DNA of 15,115 nucleotides from Hyphomicrobiales bacterium (GTDB lineage: Bacteria > Pseudomonadota > Alphaproteobacteria > Rhizobiales > Aestuariivirgaceae), in assembly GCA_026996935.1 (NCBI GenBank), contig JALWJW010000213.1, forward strand, positions 1 to 15,115. Direction: 5' to 3'. Every line of letters starts with the position of its first letter. The stretch's first letter is position 1. Both the position numbers and the translations under genes were made by a program. The notes beneath the pieces are model-generated. The model was not told the DNA's origin. It worked only from the letters and a program-made list of their open reading frames with translations, and did not search any database. Positions 1-5,222 of the stretch are shown in pieces.

Positions 1-466
1 TGATAGTGCAGGGGGATGTCATGCCGGCGTTGTTGCTCAACAGGTTCGCAATTCAAGCGGCCCTGTCCCGGCTTTTCAGGTTTTGATTTACCCCGTCACC
101 GATGGGCATTTAAACTCCGATTCAATTGTTGAACTTGAAGACGCTTACATTTTACCGCGCGAAAGAATGGTCTGGTATCGTGATATGTATCGAGCCGATT
201 TTGATGATTTTGACGATCCCAAATTTTCACCACTCCATGCAGATGACTTTTCTAATCTGCCAAAATCCTATGTGCTCACAGGGGGCTATGACCCTTTATG
301 GGATGACGGAAAAGCTTATGCGGATAAATTAAAATCAGATGGTGTGGACGTCACACACCGTCATTTCCCCGGTCAAATTCATGCCTTTGTTAATATCACA
401 AAAGTTGTACCGGAAGGTACTCTTGCGCTCCGGGAAATTTCAAAATGGATAAAGGATAACACCTGA
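1..466 (+). CDS. Alpha/beta hydrolase of the hormone-sensitive-lipase type (3' part only)
   Basis: The gene enters from the left edge; the reading frame starts at base 2 and ends with TGA at 464-466, so about 154 C-terminal residues are visible. The catalytic triad of an alpha/beta-hydrolase fold-3 (HSL family) carboxylesterase can be placed. The nucleophile Ser is in DSAGG at 2-16 (Ser codon 5-7), the Asp is in GGYDPLWDDG (codon 290-292) and the His is in GQIHAF (codon 380-382). The spacing from Ser to Asp to His is normal for the family. The oxyanion HGGG motif and the N-terminal cap would lie upstream of the window. The family hydrolyses esters of short to medium acyl chains, usually in the cytoplasm; the substrate cannot be told. 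A weak hairpin (474-493) follows the stop. Internal TTG or ATG codons are not its start, because the nucleophile elbow lies upstream of them. Confidence 0.9.
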   Translation, partial: DSAGGCHAGVVAQQVRNSSGPVPAFQVLIYPVTDGHLNSDSIVELEDAYILPRERMVWYRDMYRADFDDFDDPKFSPLHADDFSNLPKSYVLTGGYDPLWDDGKAYADKLKSDGVDVTHRHFPGQIHAFVNITKVVPEGTLALREISKWIKDNT

Positions 467-473
467 TCAGCAC

Positions 474-493
474 GTGTGATAAAAACATCACAC
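474..493. repeat. Short perfect inverted repeat after the hydrolase gene
   Basis: Arms gtgtgat (474-480) and atcacac (487-493) flank the loop aaaaac. It begins 8 bases after the hydrolase stop and has no T-run, so at best it is a weak or Rho-assisted terminator. The half-sites resemble CRP/FNR boxes, but the TGTGA and TCACA halves are 8 rather than 6 bases apart. Confidence 0.35.
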
Positions 494-620
494 CTGATAG
501 ATTCTCCACCATTGCCAACTTAAAACGCTTGCATGTTGACAGGGCTTGCCCTTATAGCAAACCATCCTTGGCACTCGCTAAGGGGTATTTAAACAACGAG
601 ACAAGAAAGGAGTATAGCCA

Positions 621-710
621 ATGATGTTTTTAACTTGGAATGTTATTTCAACATCAAATCATACATTTAATTTTGCGCTAAAAAGCCCTGTACTCCTAAC
701 CGCAGTATAG
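621..710 (+). CDS. Possible small protein or leader peptide, 29 aa
   Basis: ATG at 621 opens a 29-residue frame that starts MMFLTWNV and ends at TAG 708-710. The sequence AAAGGAG at 605-611, nine bases before the ATG, is a close match to the Shine-Dalgarno consensus and is the main reason to list the ORF. The peptide has hydrophobic ends and a polar middle (STSNHT), no Cys, and no family I recognise. It sits alone in a 445-base gap between same-strand genes. It could be a small membrane-associated peptide, a leader for the gene at 912, or chance. Nothing except the ribosome-binding site supports translation. Confidence 0.3.
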   Translation: MMFLTWNVISTSNHTFNFALKSPVLLTAV

Positions 711-778
711 CGCCCTTCGTTTAAATTAAATCTATTAAAATCAATTATTTGAAACTGTTTTCGGAATCAAGTTATCAT

Positions 779-799
779 ATTGAATCAGCCTGATTCAAT
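779..799. promoter_or_regulatory. 21-base palindrome with two GANTC sites
   Basis: Perfect 9-base arms attgaatca (779-787) and tgattcaat (791-799) surround gcc. Each arm contains GANTC (gaatc 782-786, gattc 792-796), the target of the alphaproteobacterial cell-cycle methylase CcrM. It lies about 113 bases before the gene at 912. The dyad fits a dimeric repressor operator or a mobile-element footprint; the regulator is unknown. Confidence 0.4.
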
Positions 800-911
800 G
801 ATCGCTCATAACGTTTAATGGTTGCCGCGTTTAACCGCTCAACCAATCGCTGAACTGCGCGTGAAATTTGAAAGTTTATAAAAAATCCAAACAGTTTCCC
901 TTTAGGACAGT

Positions 912-1841
912 GTGTTAATTATGGATATTCAACTTGCTAACGACATCATCGCGATGATGCCAGATGAACGGACGGTGTTTCGCTATTATCCAGATCGCTA
1001 TGCCATTATGTTGCTGGAATATGCAATGACTGAGGGCGTATCAATCTCCCAACTCAAAAGCTCTCGGTTTGCTAAATTGCTCAATCGACCAGCGATAAAG
1101 AACGTTGTCGCGCAATGTGGCAATGGTTATTTAACGCCAGCCGAACTTGCCTTGGCCTGGCCCGTTCAAACCCAAAACTACGTTTTAACACTTGGCCTTT
1201 GGGGGCAGCGAAAACCTGGGCACCGCGGTTGGTATCAAACTTCGCGCGCGGGAACCAACCTTGTCTTGCAATTAAATTTTGATCGTGGCCATGATGGAGC
1301 GTACAAAAAATTAGCACAGCAATATGGTGATACGAAATTTTTCTATGATGGTCATCCCATTAATAAAAAAGGTCGTAACACTTTATCATGGGCACGTATT
1401 GATCTTGACCTTGATAGTGGTGAAGCCTTGATTGAAGAGCTGCAAAATGATTGGCTGCGTAATGCTTATGATGAATTAAGCTACGTGCAAAAATCTAAAA
1501 AGATAAACCCTGCAATCAAGACCAAGCTAAAGCGTTATGTGAATGATAATTTGGAGCCTCATGCCAAAACATGGTCAGAGGCGATGTTATCTGCCACATT
1601 GTTTTTTCTGGTTAAAGAAATCGGTATCAAGAAAATATGGATACATGATTTTGAAACAGGAAATCGCTTGAAACAAATAAAATGGAGTAAGCCACCGCGC
1701 TCGCTCTATACCAGTTTACCAAAAAAGTTTTGTTTTGAAAAAGTAAAACAAGCCCCATCATTCCTACACCAAAGCTTCAATCGAAAGCTGCGAAAACGTA
1801 TTGATAATGGGGAAGAGGCATTTTGGCAATTGGTGGTTTAA
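912..1841 (+). CDS. Uncharacterised protein, 306-309 aa
   Basis: I do not recognise a named domain. The start is either GTG at 912 or ATG at 921 (MDIQLAND). AGGA at 904-907 is 4 bases from the GTG and 13 from the ATG, so neither spacing is ideal. No signal peptide or membrane segment is visible. The N-terminal 70 residues look helical (RYAIMLLEYA, SRFAKLLNRP). The middle carries a conserved-looking block around residues 155-185 with SWARIDLDLDSGEALIEE followed by QNDWLR, which is acidic and helix-prone. The C-terminal 100 residues are strongly basic (KKIWIHD, RKLRKRID). A soluble cytoplasmic protein is likely; the basic tail would allow nucleic-acid binding, but no known DNA-binding motif is present. 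It stands alone: 445 bases of gap precede it and a long hairpin follows the stop. Confidence 0.75.
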   Translation: MLIMDIQLANDIIAMMPDERTVFRYYPDRYAIMLLEYAMTEGVSISQLKSSRFAKLLNRPAIKNVVAQCGNGYLTPAELALAWPVQTQNYVLTLGLWGQRKPGHRGWYQTSRAGTNLVLQLNFDRGHDGAYKKLAQQYGDTKFFYDGHPINKKGRNTLSWARIDLDLDSGEALIEELQNDWLRNAYDELSYVQKSKKINPAIKTKLKRYVNDNLEPHAKTWSEAMLSATLFFLVKEIGIKKIWIHDFETGNRLKQIKWSKPPRSLYTSLPKKFCFEKVKQAPSFLHQSFNRKLRKRIDNGEEAFWQLVV

Positions 1842-1842
1842 T

Positions 1843-1889
1843 CAGCTAAGCGACTATAATCAAATCTTGTTGGTTATAGTTGTTTGCTG
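1843..1889 (+). terminator. Long imperfect hairpin after the 912-1841 gene
   Basis: Bases 1847-1863 pair with 1870-1886 as 17 continuous pairs including four G-U wobbles, around the loop atcttg. CAG (1843-1845) and CTG (1887-1889) can extend the base. It begins 1-6 bases after the TAA stop, as a terminator or 3'-end stabiliser would. The stem is AT-rich and no T-run follows, so intrinsic termination is uncertain. The same fold forms on the other strand. Confidence 0.45.
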
Positions 1890-1920
1890 ATAAACTTTAG
1901 GGTCAGGGCCTTAATGATTA

Positions 1921-1949
1921 TTAATGACTAATTGTGAAAAAATTATAAT
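1921..1949 (+). promoter_or_regulatory. Candidate promoter of the carbonic anhydrase gene
   Basis: A perfect TATAAT lies at 1944-1949, with a weak -35 (TTAATG, 1921-1926) 17 bases upstream. The predicted transcript would have a leader of about 45 bases. A 10-base near-direct repeat, ttaatgatta/ttaatgacta at 1911-1930, covers the -35 region. Confidence 0.35.
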
Positions 1950-2000
1950 AAATGGTCATTTTTTATTGCAGCCTGCCTCATGTCTCTATATCCATAAGTT

Positions 2001-2675
2001 ATGACAGATTTTCCAGATAATTTACTTGAAGGTTACAGAGATTTTCGCGGTGGCAGGTTTGCACGTGAACGCGAGCGATATGAACGTTTGGCCAAAAAGG
2101 GGCAAAAGCCGACAACGCTTGTTATTGCCTGTTGCGATTCTCGTGCTGCGCCTGAAACAATTTTCAACGCGTTACCGGGGGAGATTTTTGTCGTTCGCAA
2201 CGTCGCCAATCTGGTGCCGCCGTATTCCCCTCAAGACAACGAAACCCACCACGCAACTTCTGCCGCGCTTGAGTTTGCTGTTCAGAGCCTAAAGGTGACA
2301 GATATTATCGTTCTTGGCCACGGCCGTTGTGGTGGTGTTGCTGCCGCGCTGGACCCAAACCATGAGCCGCTATCACCTGGCGATTTTATTGGCCGCTGGA
2401 TGGATTTGTTGAAACCGGTGGCAAAAGCCGTTGAATCGCACAATCACGTTTGTGGCGGGGAAAACCATACGGTGTTAGAACGTCTATCGGTGTGTAACTC
2501 ATTGACCAACTTGCGGTCGTTCCCGTGCGTTTCTGTTTTAGAACAAAAACAACGCTTAAGATTGCATGGTGCATGGTTTGACATTTCAACAGGCGAGCTT
2601 TGGCTGCTTGATGAAGATGCTGAAATAGATGAAAAAACCCAACTTGCTCACGAGCGTTTTAAACTGGTTGAGTAA
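2001..2675 (+). CDS. Beta-class carbonic anhydrase
   Basis: A 224-aa enzyme that interconverts CO2 and bicarbonate in the cytoplasm. All beta-class zinc-site residues are visible: Cys44, Asp46 and Arg48 in CCDSR, and His107 and Cys110 in GHGRCGG. Asp46-Arg48 is the catalytic dyad that orders the zinc ligands. The ALPGEIFVVRNVAN block (57-70) and the C-terminal LHGAWFDISTGELW strand pair (about 189-202) are also family hallmarks. The length is typical for the CynT/Can group (COG0288); no cyanase gene is adjacent, so cynT is not justified. ATG at 2001 is chosen because it precedes the usual N-terminal helix and an upstream in-frame ATG at 1980 runs into TAA. No clear Shine-Dalgarno precedes it. 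It is probably a single-gene transcript from the candidate promoter at 1921-1949. Confidence 0.96.
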   Translation: MTDFPDNLLEGYRDFRGGRFARERERYERLAKKGQKPTTLVIACCDSRAAPETIFNALPGEIFVVRNVANLVPPYSPQDNETHHATSAALEFAVQSLKVTDIIVLGHGRCGGVAAALDPNHEPLSPGDFIGRWMDLLKPVAKAVESHNHVCGGENHTVLERLSVCNSLTNLRSFPCVSVLEQKQRLRLHGAWFDISTGELWLLDEDAEIDEKTQLAHERFKLVE

Positions 2676-2693
2676 ACAATTGGCTTGAGCATA

Positions 2694-2790
2694 GCATGTC
2701 TCCCAAAAGTGGGTATCGGCTTTGAAGCAAAGACATGCGCCGCAATAGAGAATGTCTCGTCAAAAGTAGTTATTGGTTTTGGGATAAGAC
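2694..2790. repeat. Two tandem copies of a rhizobial-type intergenic palindrome
   Basis: Copy 1 has perfect 8-base arms gcatgtct (2694-2701) and agacatgc (2731-2738), with an inner aaag/cttt pairing. Copy 2 (2752-2790) begins atgtctcg and ends ataagac, with arms gtct/agac and inner caaaa/ttttg. The copies are 56 bases apart and share the atgtctc start, the aaaagt core and the gg-ttt and agac ends. The layout, a GCATGTC arm, an A-rich/T-rich inner stem and GACATGC, resembles palindromic elements scattered between genes in Hyphomicrobiales. That resemblance is from memory and needs a genome search. Confidence 0.55.
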
Positions 2791-2817
2791 GCGTTAAGAA
2801 ATGCCTCAACGCGCCTT

Positions 2818-2840
2818 GCCTTCTGAGCAAACAGGAAGGC
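2818..2840. terminator. Possible bidirectional terminator hairpin between convergent genes
   Basis: Arms gccttc (2818-2823) and gaaggc (2835-2840), extended by tg/ca past a one-base bulge, lie between the carbonic anhydrase (+) and desaturase (-) stops. On the + strand the sequence ttaatt follows, a poor T-tract; the - strand side is G/C-rich. A modest terminator for the + strand is the best reading. Confidence 0.35.
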
Positions 2841-2860
2841 TTAATTGATCGGATGTAGTC

Positions 2861-3880
2861 TTAGGCTTTTGCTGCGCTGGCAAAGGAAACCAGCTTGCGC
2901 TGATTATTATCCCACAATTGCAGTTTCACGCAAGAAAGACTTTCCCAGAAAGTGATGCGGTGAATATTTGCTAAATCAGGGTTGTCACGCAGCACTTGTG
3001 GCAAGCGATAAAACGGAATGCGTCCATATAAGTGATGCACATGATGGATGCCAATATTGCCCGTCAGCCATGCAAAGAGTGGTGGAAGGGCATAATAAGA
3101 GCTGCCATAAAGGGCCGCATCAGCATGGTTCCATTCATCACCTTCTGCCCAATAAGTATCTTCAAACTGGTGTTGAACATAAAACATCCAAACCCCGATT
3201 GATGCCGCCATTACGGTCATTGGAAGTTGGATCAGAAGAAATGATTCCAAGCCAAGGAAATAGATCATAATAGCGGCTAAAGCGATGATACCCAGGTTCG
3301 TTCCCATCGCACTGAGCCAGTATTTGCTCTCCTTCAACAAGCCATTAAGCGGATAGCGATGACGTAACAGGAAGACAAATGCCGGCCCGATTACAAATAA
3401 TGTAAACGGATGGCGATAAAATCGATACCATAACTTACCTTTTTTAGACAAAGCCTTATATTCATCAGTCGTTAGCGTTTCAATGTCACCGCTACCACGA
3501 CGGTCAAGATTGCCTGAAGTTGCATGATGAATTGCATGAGCGCGCCGCCAAACCTGATACGGTGTCATGGTGAAAATACCCATCACACGGCCCACCCAGT
3601 CATTTATTTTGGGATTGGCAAAAAACGAACCATGGCCACAGTCATGTTGAATAAGAAAAATGCGGACTAAAAAAATCGCACCGGGAATGCATAATAAAAG
3701 GGCTAACCAATAGCTTACAGATAGTGAAAAATAAGCGGCCAGCCAAAATGTGGCAAAACCTGAAAAAGTGGCTACAATTTCTAAAATACTGCGGGATAAT
3801 TTTGGTTTGCTGTATTGAGCAAGAACTTTAATCCAGTCGCGCGAAGGTTTTACTGGGGCGTCAGAAGTGGTTTGGGTCAA
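2861..3880 (-). CDS. Membrane fatty acid desaturase (acyl-lipid type, DesA-like)
   Basis: A 339-aa integral membrane di-iron enzyme that introduces double bonds into fatty acyl chains. All three histidine boxes are present: HDCGH (79-83), HAIHH (115-119) and HHVHH (279-283). An extra His sits in HQFED (237-241). Hydrophobic stretches at about 36-76, 158-173 and 193-235 form the expected pairs of membrane helices, with boxes 1-2 and box 3 on the cytoplasmic side. The box spacing fits the delta-12/omega-6 acyl-lipid group; the position specificity cannot be read from sequence. The start is TTG at 3880, because an in-frame TAA lies only five codons upstream and no ATG occurs before residue 100. 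GAGAG lies about 7 bases ahead of it. The 198-base upstream region contains two strong dyads that may regulate it. Confidence 0.93.
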   Translation of the reverse strand: MTQTTSDAPVKPSRDWIKVLAQYSKPKLSRSILEIVATFSGFATFWLAAYFSLSVSYWLALLLCIPGAIFLVRIFLIQHDCGHGSFFANPKINDWVGRVMGIFTMTPYQVWRRAHAIHHATSGNLDRRGSGDIETLTTDEYKALSKKGKLWYRFYRHPFTLFVIGPAFVFLLRHRYPLNGLLKESKYWLSAMGTNLGIIALAAIMIYFLGLESFLLIQLPMTVMAASIGVWMFYVQHQFEDTYWAEGDEWNHADAALYGSSYYALPPLFAWLTGNIGIHHVHHLYGRIPFYRLPQVLRDNPDLANIHRITFWESLSCVKLQLWDNNQRKLVSFASAAKA

Positions 3881-3915
3881 AGCGTTTCTCTCAAGTTATG
3901 GTAGTGATACAAGCA

Positions 3916-3940
3916 TAGATGCGGGGAAGTGATGCATCTA
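3916..3940. promoter_or_regulatory. Dyad close upstream of the desaturase start
   Basis: Arms tagatgc (3916-3922) and gcatcta (3934-3940) are exact, with an 11-base spacer. A second overlapping dyad, aagtg/cactt (3927-3931 and 3941-3945), surrounds atgcat. The element lies 36-65 bases before the TTG start, in core-promoter position, so it could be an operator or a 5' UTR hairpin. Confidence 0.4.
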
Positions 3941-3976
3941 CACTTGCATATTGCACAAAAGAGTTAACACTGAAAT

Positions 3977-4018
3977 GCGACAAATCAAGAAGTTTCACCA
4001 AATAACGGTATTTGTCGC
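3977..4018. promoter_or_regulatory. Long dyad with an alternative inner hairpin
   Basis: Nine-base arms gcgacaaat (3977-3985) and atttgtcgc (4010-4018) match exactly around 24 bases. The right arm overlaps a second hairpin, aaata/tattt (4000-4004 and 4009-4013), so the two folds exclude each other. On the + strand the sequence cgcgtttttt follows, which looks like a terminator, yet no + strand gene ends here. On the - strand it lies between the end of the cell wall hydrolase gene and the desaturase promoter region. Confidence 0.4.
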
Positions 4019-4078
4019 GCGTTTTTTACCGATTGTGCATAAAACAGGGAGTTTCAGGGCCAGCCTTTAGACTAAAGT

Positions 4079-5023
4079 TTAGCCGATTCGTGCTTTACCG
4101 GTGAATAAATGACCGCCAATTTTTGTTGGCCCACCACCACGCTCATTATTCATGGCCTGGAGCCAGCGCGGCAATAAGTTTTTTTGTTCTCCACGTGCAA
4201 CGTGGGCGCGCATACCCGCAGGGCTGTAATAATGAGTGGCACCGCCTGTCGGGTCTTTACTTTGGCCTGATAACACACGATCAACGGCGTTGGCTGCCCT
4301 GTCATATTGAACGCTGCCAGGATTGTATTTTCGCACCAGCGAATTGCCACCAACACCACTGTTCCAGGCTGAAAACTGTTTGTGCTGTTTAGCAACTGCA
4401 CTCAGATTATTCGGAAAGCGAGGGTCGGCCGCCCTGTTCATCAAAACATGGGCCACCGCTTCCTGGCCGCGTTGGCCCTGATTGTTTGCCTCGCCAATAA
4501 CTGTTCTGATCATTGTGTCACGGTCATAGGCAGATACGTCCTTAGCTATTGCCCCGGTGCGGATTCGCGTTGGTCCTACCGGCTCAGATATCTGATCTGC
4601 TTGTGCGTTTTTCATGGCGTTTGCGCGCGCACCTGTTGGTCCAGTCTGGCCTGCATTATTTGCTGGCTGTTTTTCTGAAATAATAATCTTGCGCCCGGCT
4701 TTAATGCGGTCCTTATTCTTGATGCCATTTAGAGCTATTAAGCTGTCAATAGATGTATGATTTCGTCTGGCGATTTTTGTTAGTGTGTCACCTTTGTTAA
4801 TGTCGACGGTATTAACCTCATCAGCCGGTTTTTCCCATGCAGCCAGTTTGGGCCTGGCATCGGGCATTTTGGTTTTTTCAGAATGGGATGCCGTTGTTTT
4901 TGATGCAGATTTCAAGTCAGCAGAAAGTTGTTTGAGTTCTGCCAGAATATGATTTAGACGTTCAGAAAAATGATTGCCGGAACCTGCTGTTGATATGGTT
5001 GGCTTTTGTGCTGATATGCTCAT
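4079..5023 (-). CDS. LysM plus SleB-type cell wall hydrolase
   Basis: A 314-aa protein. Residues 20-45 are a short charged helix (ERLNHILAELKQLSADLK). Residues 72-115 are a LysM peptidoglycan-binding domain with the usual GDTLTKIARR and ALNGI elements. About 169-275 is a Hydrolase_2/SleB domain with the motif IGEA (Glu178 the likely catalytic acid), AHVLMNRA, FSAWN and HYYSPAGM. The family cleaves peptidoglycan glycan strands, acting in spore germination in bacilli and as autolysins elsewhere. No Sec signal or membrane anchor is visible, which is odd for a wall enzyme. Export by a holin, a phage-like system or another route is possible. ATG at 5023 has AGGGG about 8 bases upstream. The next gene upstream (5223-9221) ends in a strong terminator, so this is a separate transcript. 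Confidence 0.92.
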   Translation of the reverse strand: MSISAQKPTISTAGSGNHFSERLNHILAELKQLSADLKSASKTTASHSEKTKMPDARPKLAAWEKPADEVNTVDINKGDTLTKIARRNHTSIDSLIALNGIKNKDRIKAGRKIIISEKQPANNAGQTGPTGARANAMKNAQADQISEPVGPTRIRTGAIAKDVSAYDRDTMIRTVIGEANNQGQRGQEAVAHVLMNRAADPRFPNNLSAVAKQHKQFSAWNSGVGGNSLVRKYNPGSVQYDRAANAVDRVLSGQSKDPTGGATHYYSPAGMRAHVARGEQKNLLPRWLQAMNNERGGGPTKIGGHLFTGKARIG

Positions 5024-5129
5024 TGTTTCTGCCCCTGTGAAATTAATATTTCTGACTGCTTTTTATTTTGCAGATTAGATTCAATAGAAAAACTCTACAC
5101 GTTTTAGGTGTGTTTCTTTATTGTGGCAT

Positions 5130-5151
5130 ACTACCTAGCAAAGTACGTAGT
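5130..5151. promoter_or_regulatory. Dyad upstream of the cell wall hydrolase, possible LuxR/FixJ-family site
   Basis: Arms actac (5130-5134) and gtagt (5147-5151) bracket ctagcaaagtac. Read on the - strand, the sequence tacgtactttgc resembles response-regulator boxes of the FixJ/NarL type. A larger dyad, tctacac (5094-5100) and gtgtaga (5150-5156), overlaps it. It lies 107-128 bases before the hydrolase start. Regulator assignment is inference. Confidence 0.3.
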
Positions 5152-5162
5152 GTAGAATAAAA

Positions 5163-5192
5163 CAAAAGAAAAGCGGGAGAAATCTCCCGCTT
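5163..5192 (-). terminator. Strong intrinsic terminator of the large exoprotein gene
   Basis: Arms aagcgggag (5171-5179) and ctcccgctt (5184-5192) pair perfectly over a four-base loop. On the - strand the stem is followed by ttttcttttgtttta. It starts about 30 bases after the stop of the 1332-aa gene, giving it a defined 3' end separate from the hydrolase gene. Confidence 0.85.
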
Positions 5193-5222
5193 ATTTGGTG
5201 CTTAAGGTTTTTTATAAAGCGC

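Larger units (their letters stand above)
467..911. other. 445-base AT-rich intergenic region
   Basis: There is no long ORF here. Visible contents are the inverted repeat at 474-493, a TTGACA hexamer at 536-541 with no good -10 partner at 16-18 bases, and a small palindrome agggcttgccct at 541-552. There is also a 29-codon ORF behind a good ribosome-binding site (605-710), a 21-base palindrome at 779-799, and a weaker 6-bp dyad tggttg/caacca (819-824 and 840-845). The last 50 bases are A/T-rich, with TTTATA at 875-880 as a possible -10 for the next gene. Confidence 0.6.

Noticed and set aside
474..493. CRP/FNR-type binding site
   Set aside because: The TGTGA and TCACA halves are 8 bases apart instead of 6, and the site follows a stop codon with the next gene over 400 bases away.
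541..557. TTGACA plus TTATAG promoter near 536-557
   Set aside because: The hexamers are only 10 bases apart, too close for a sigma-70 promoter.
2648..2830. 60-codon - strand frame over the palindromic repeats
   Set aside because: It is made from the intergenic repeat sequence and the carbonic anhydrase end, with no ribosome-binding site.
3977..4026. + strand intrinsic terminator
   Set aside because: A stem followed by six T residues fits a terminator, but no + strand gene lies upstream before 2675 and the loop is 24 bases long; kept only as a regulatory dyad.
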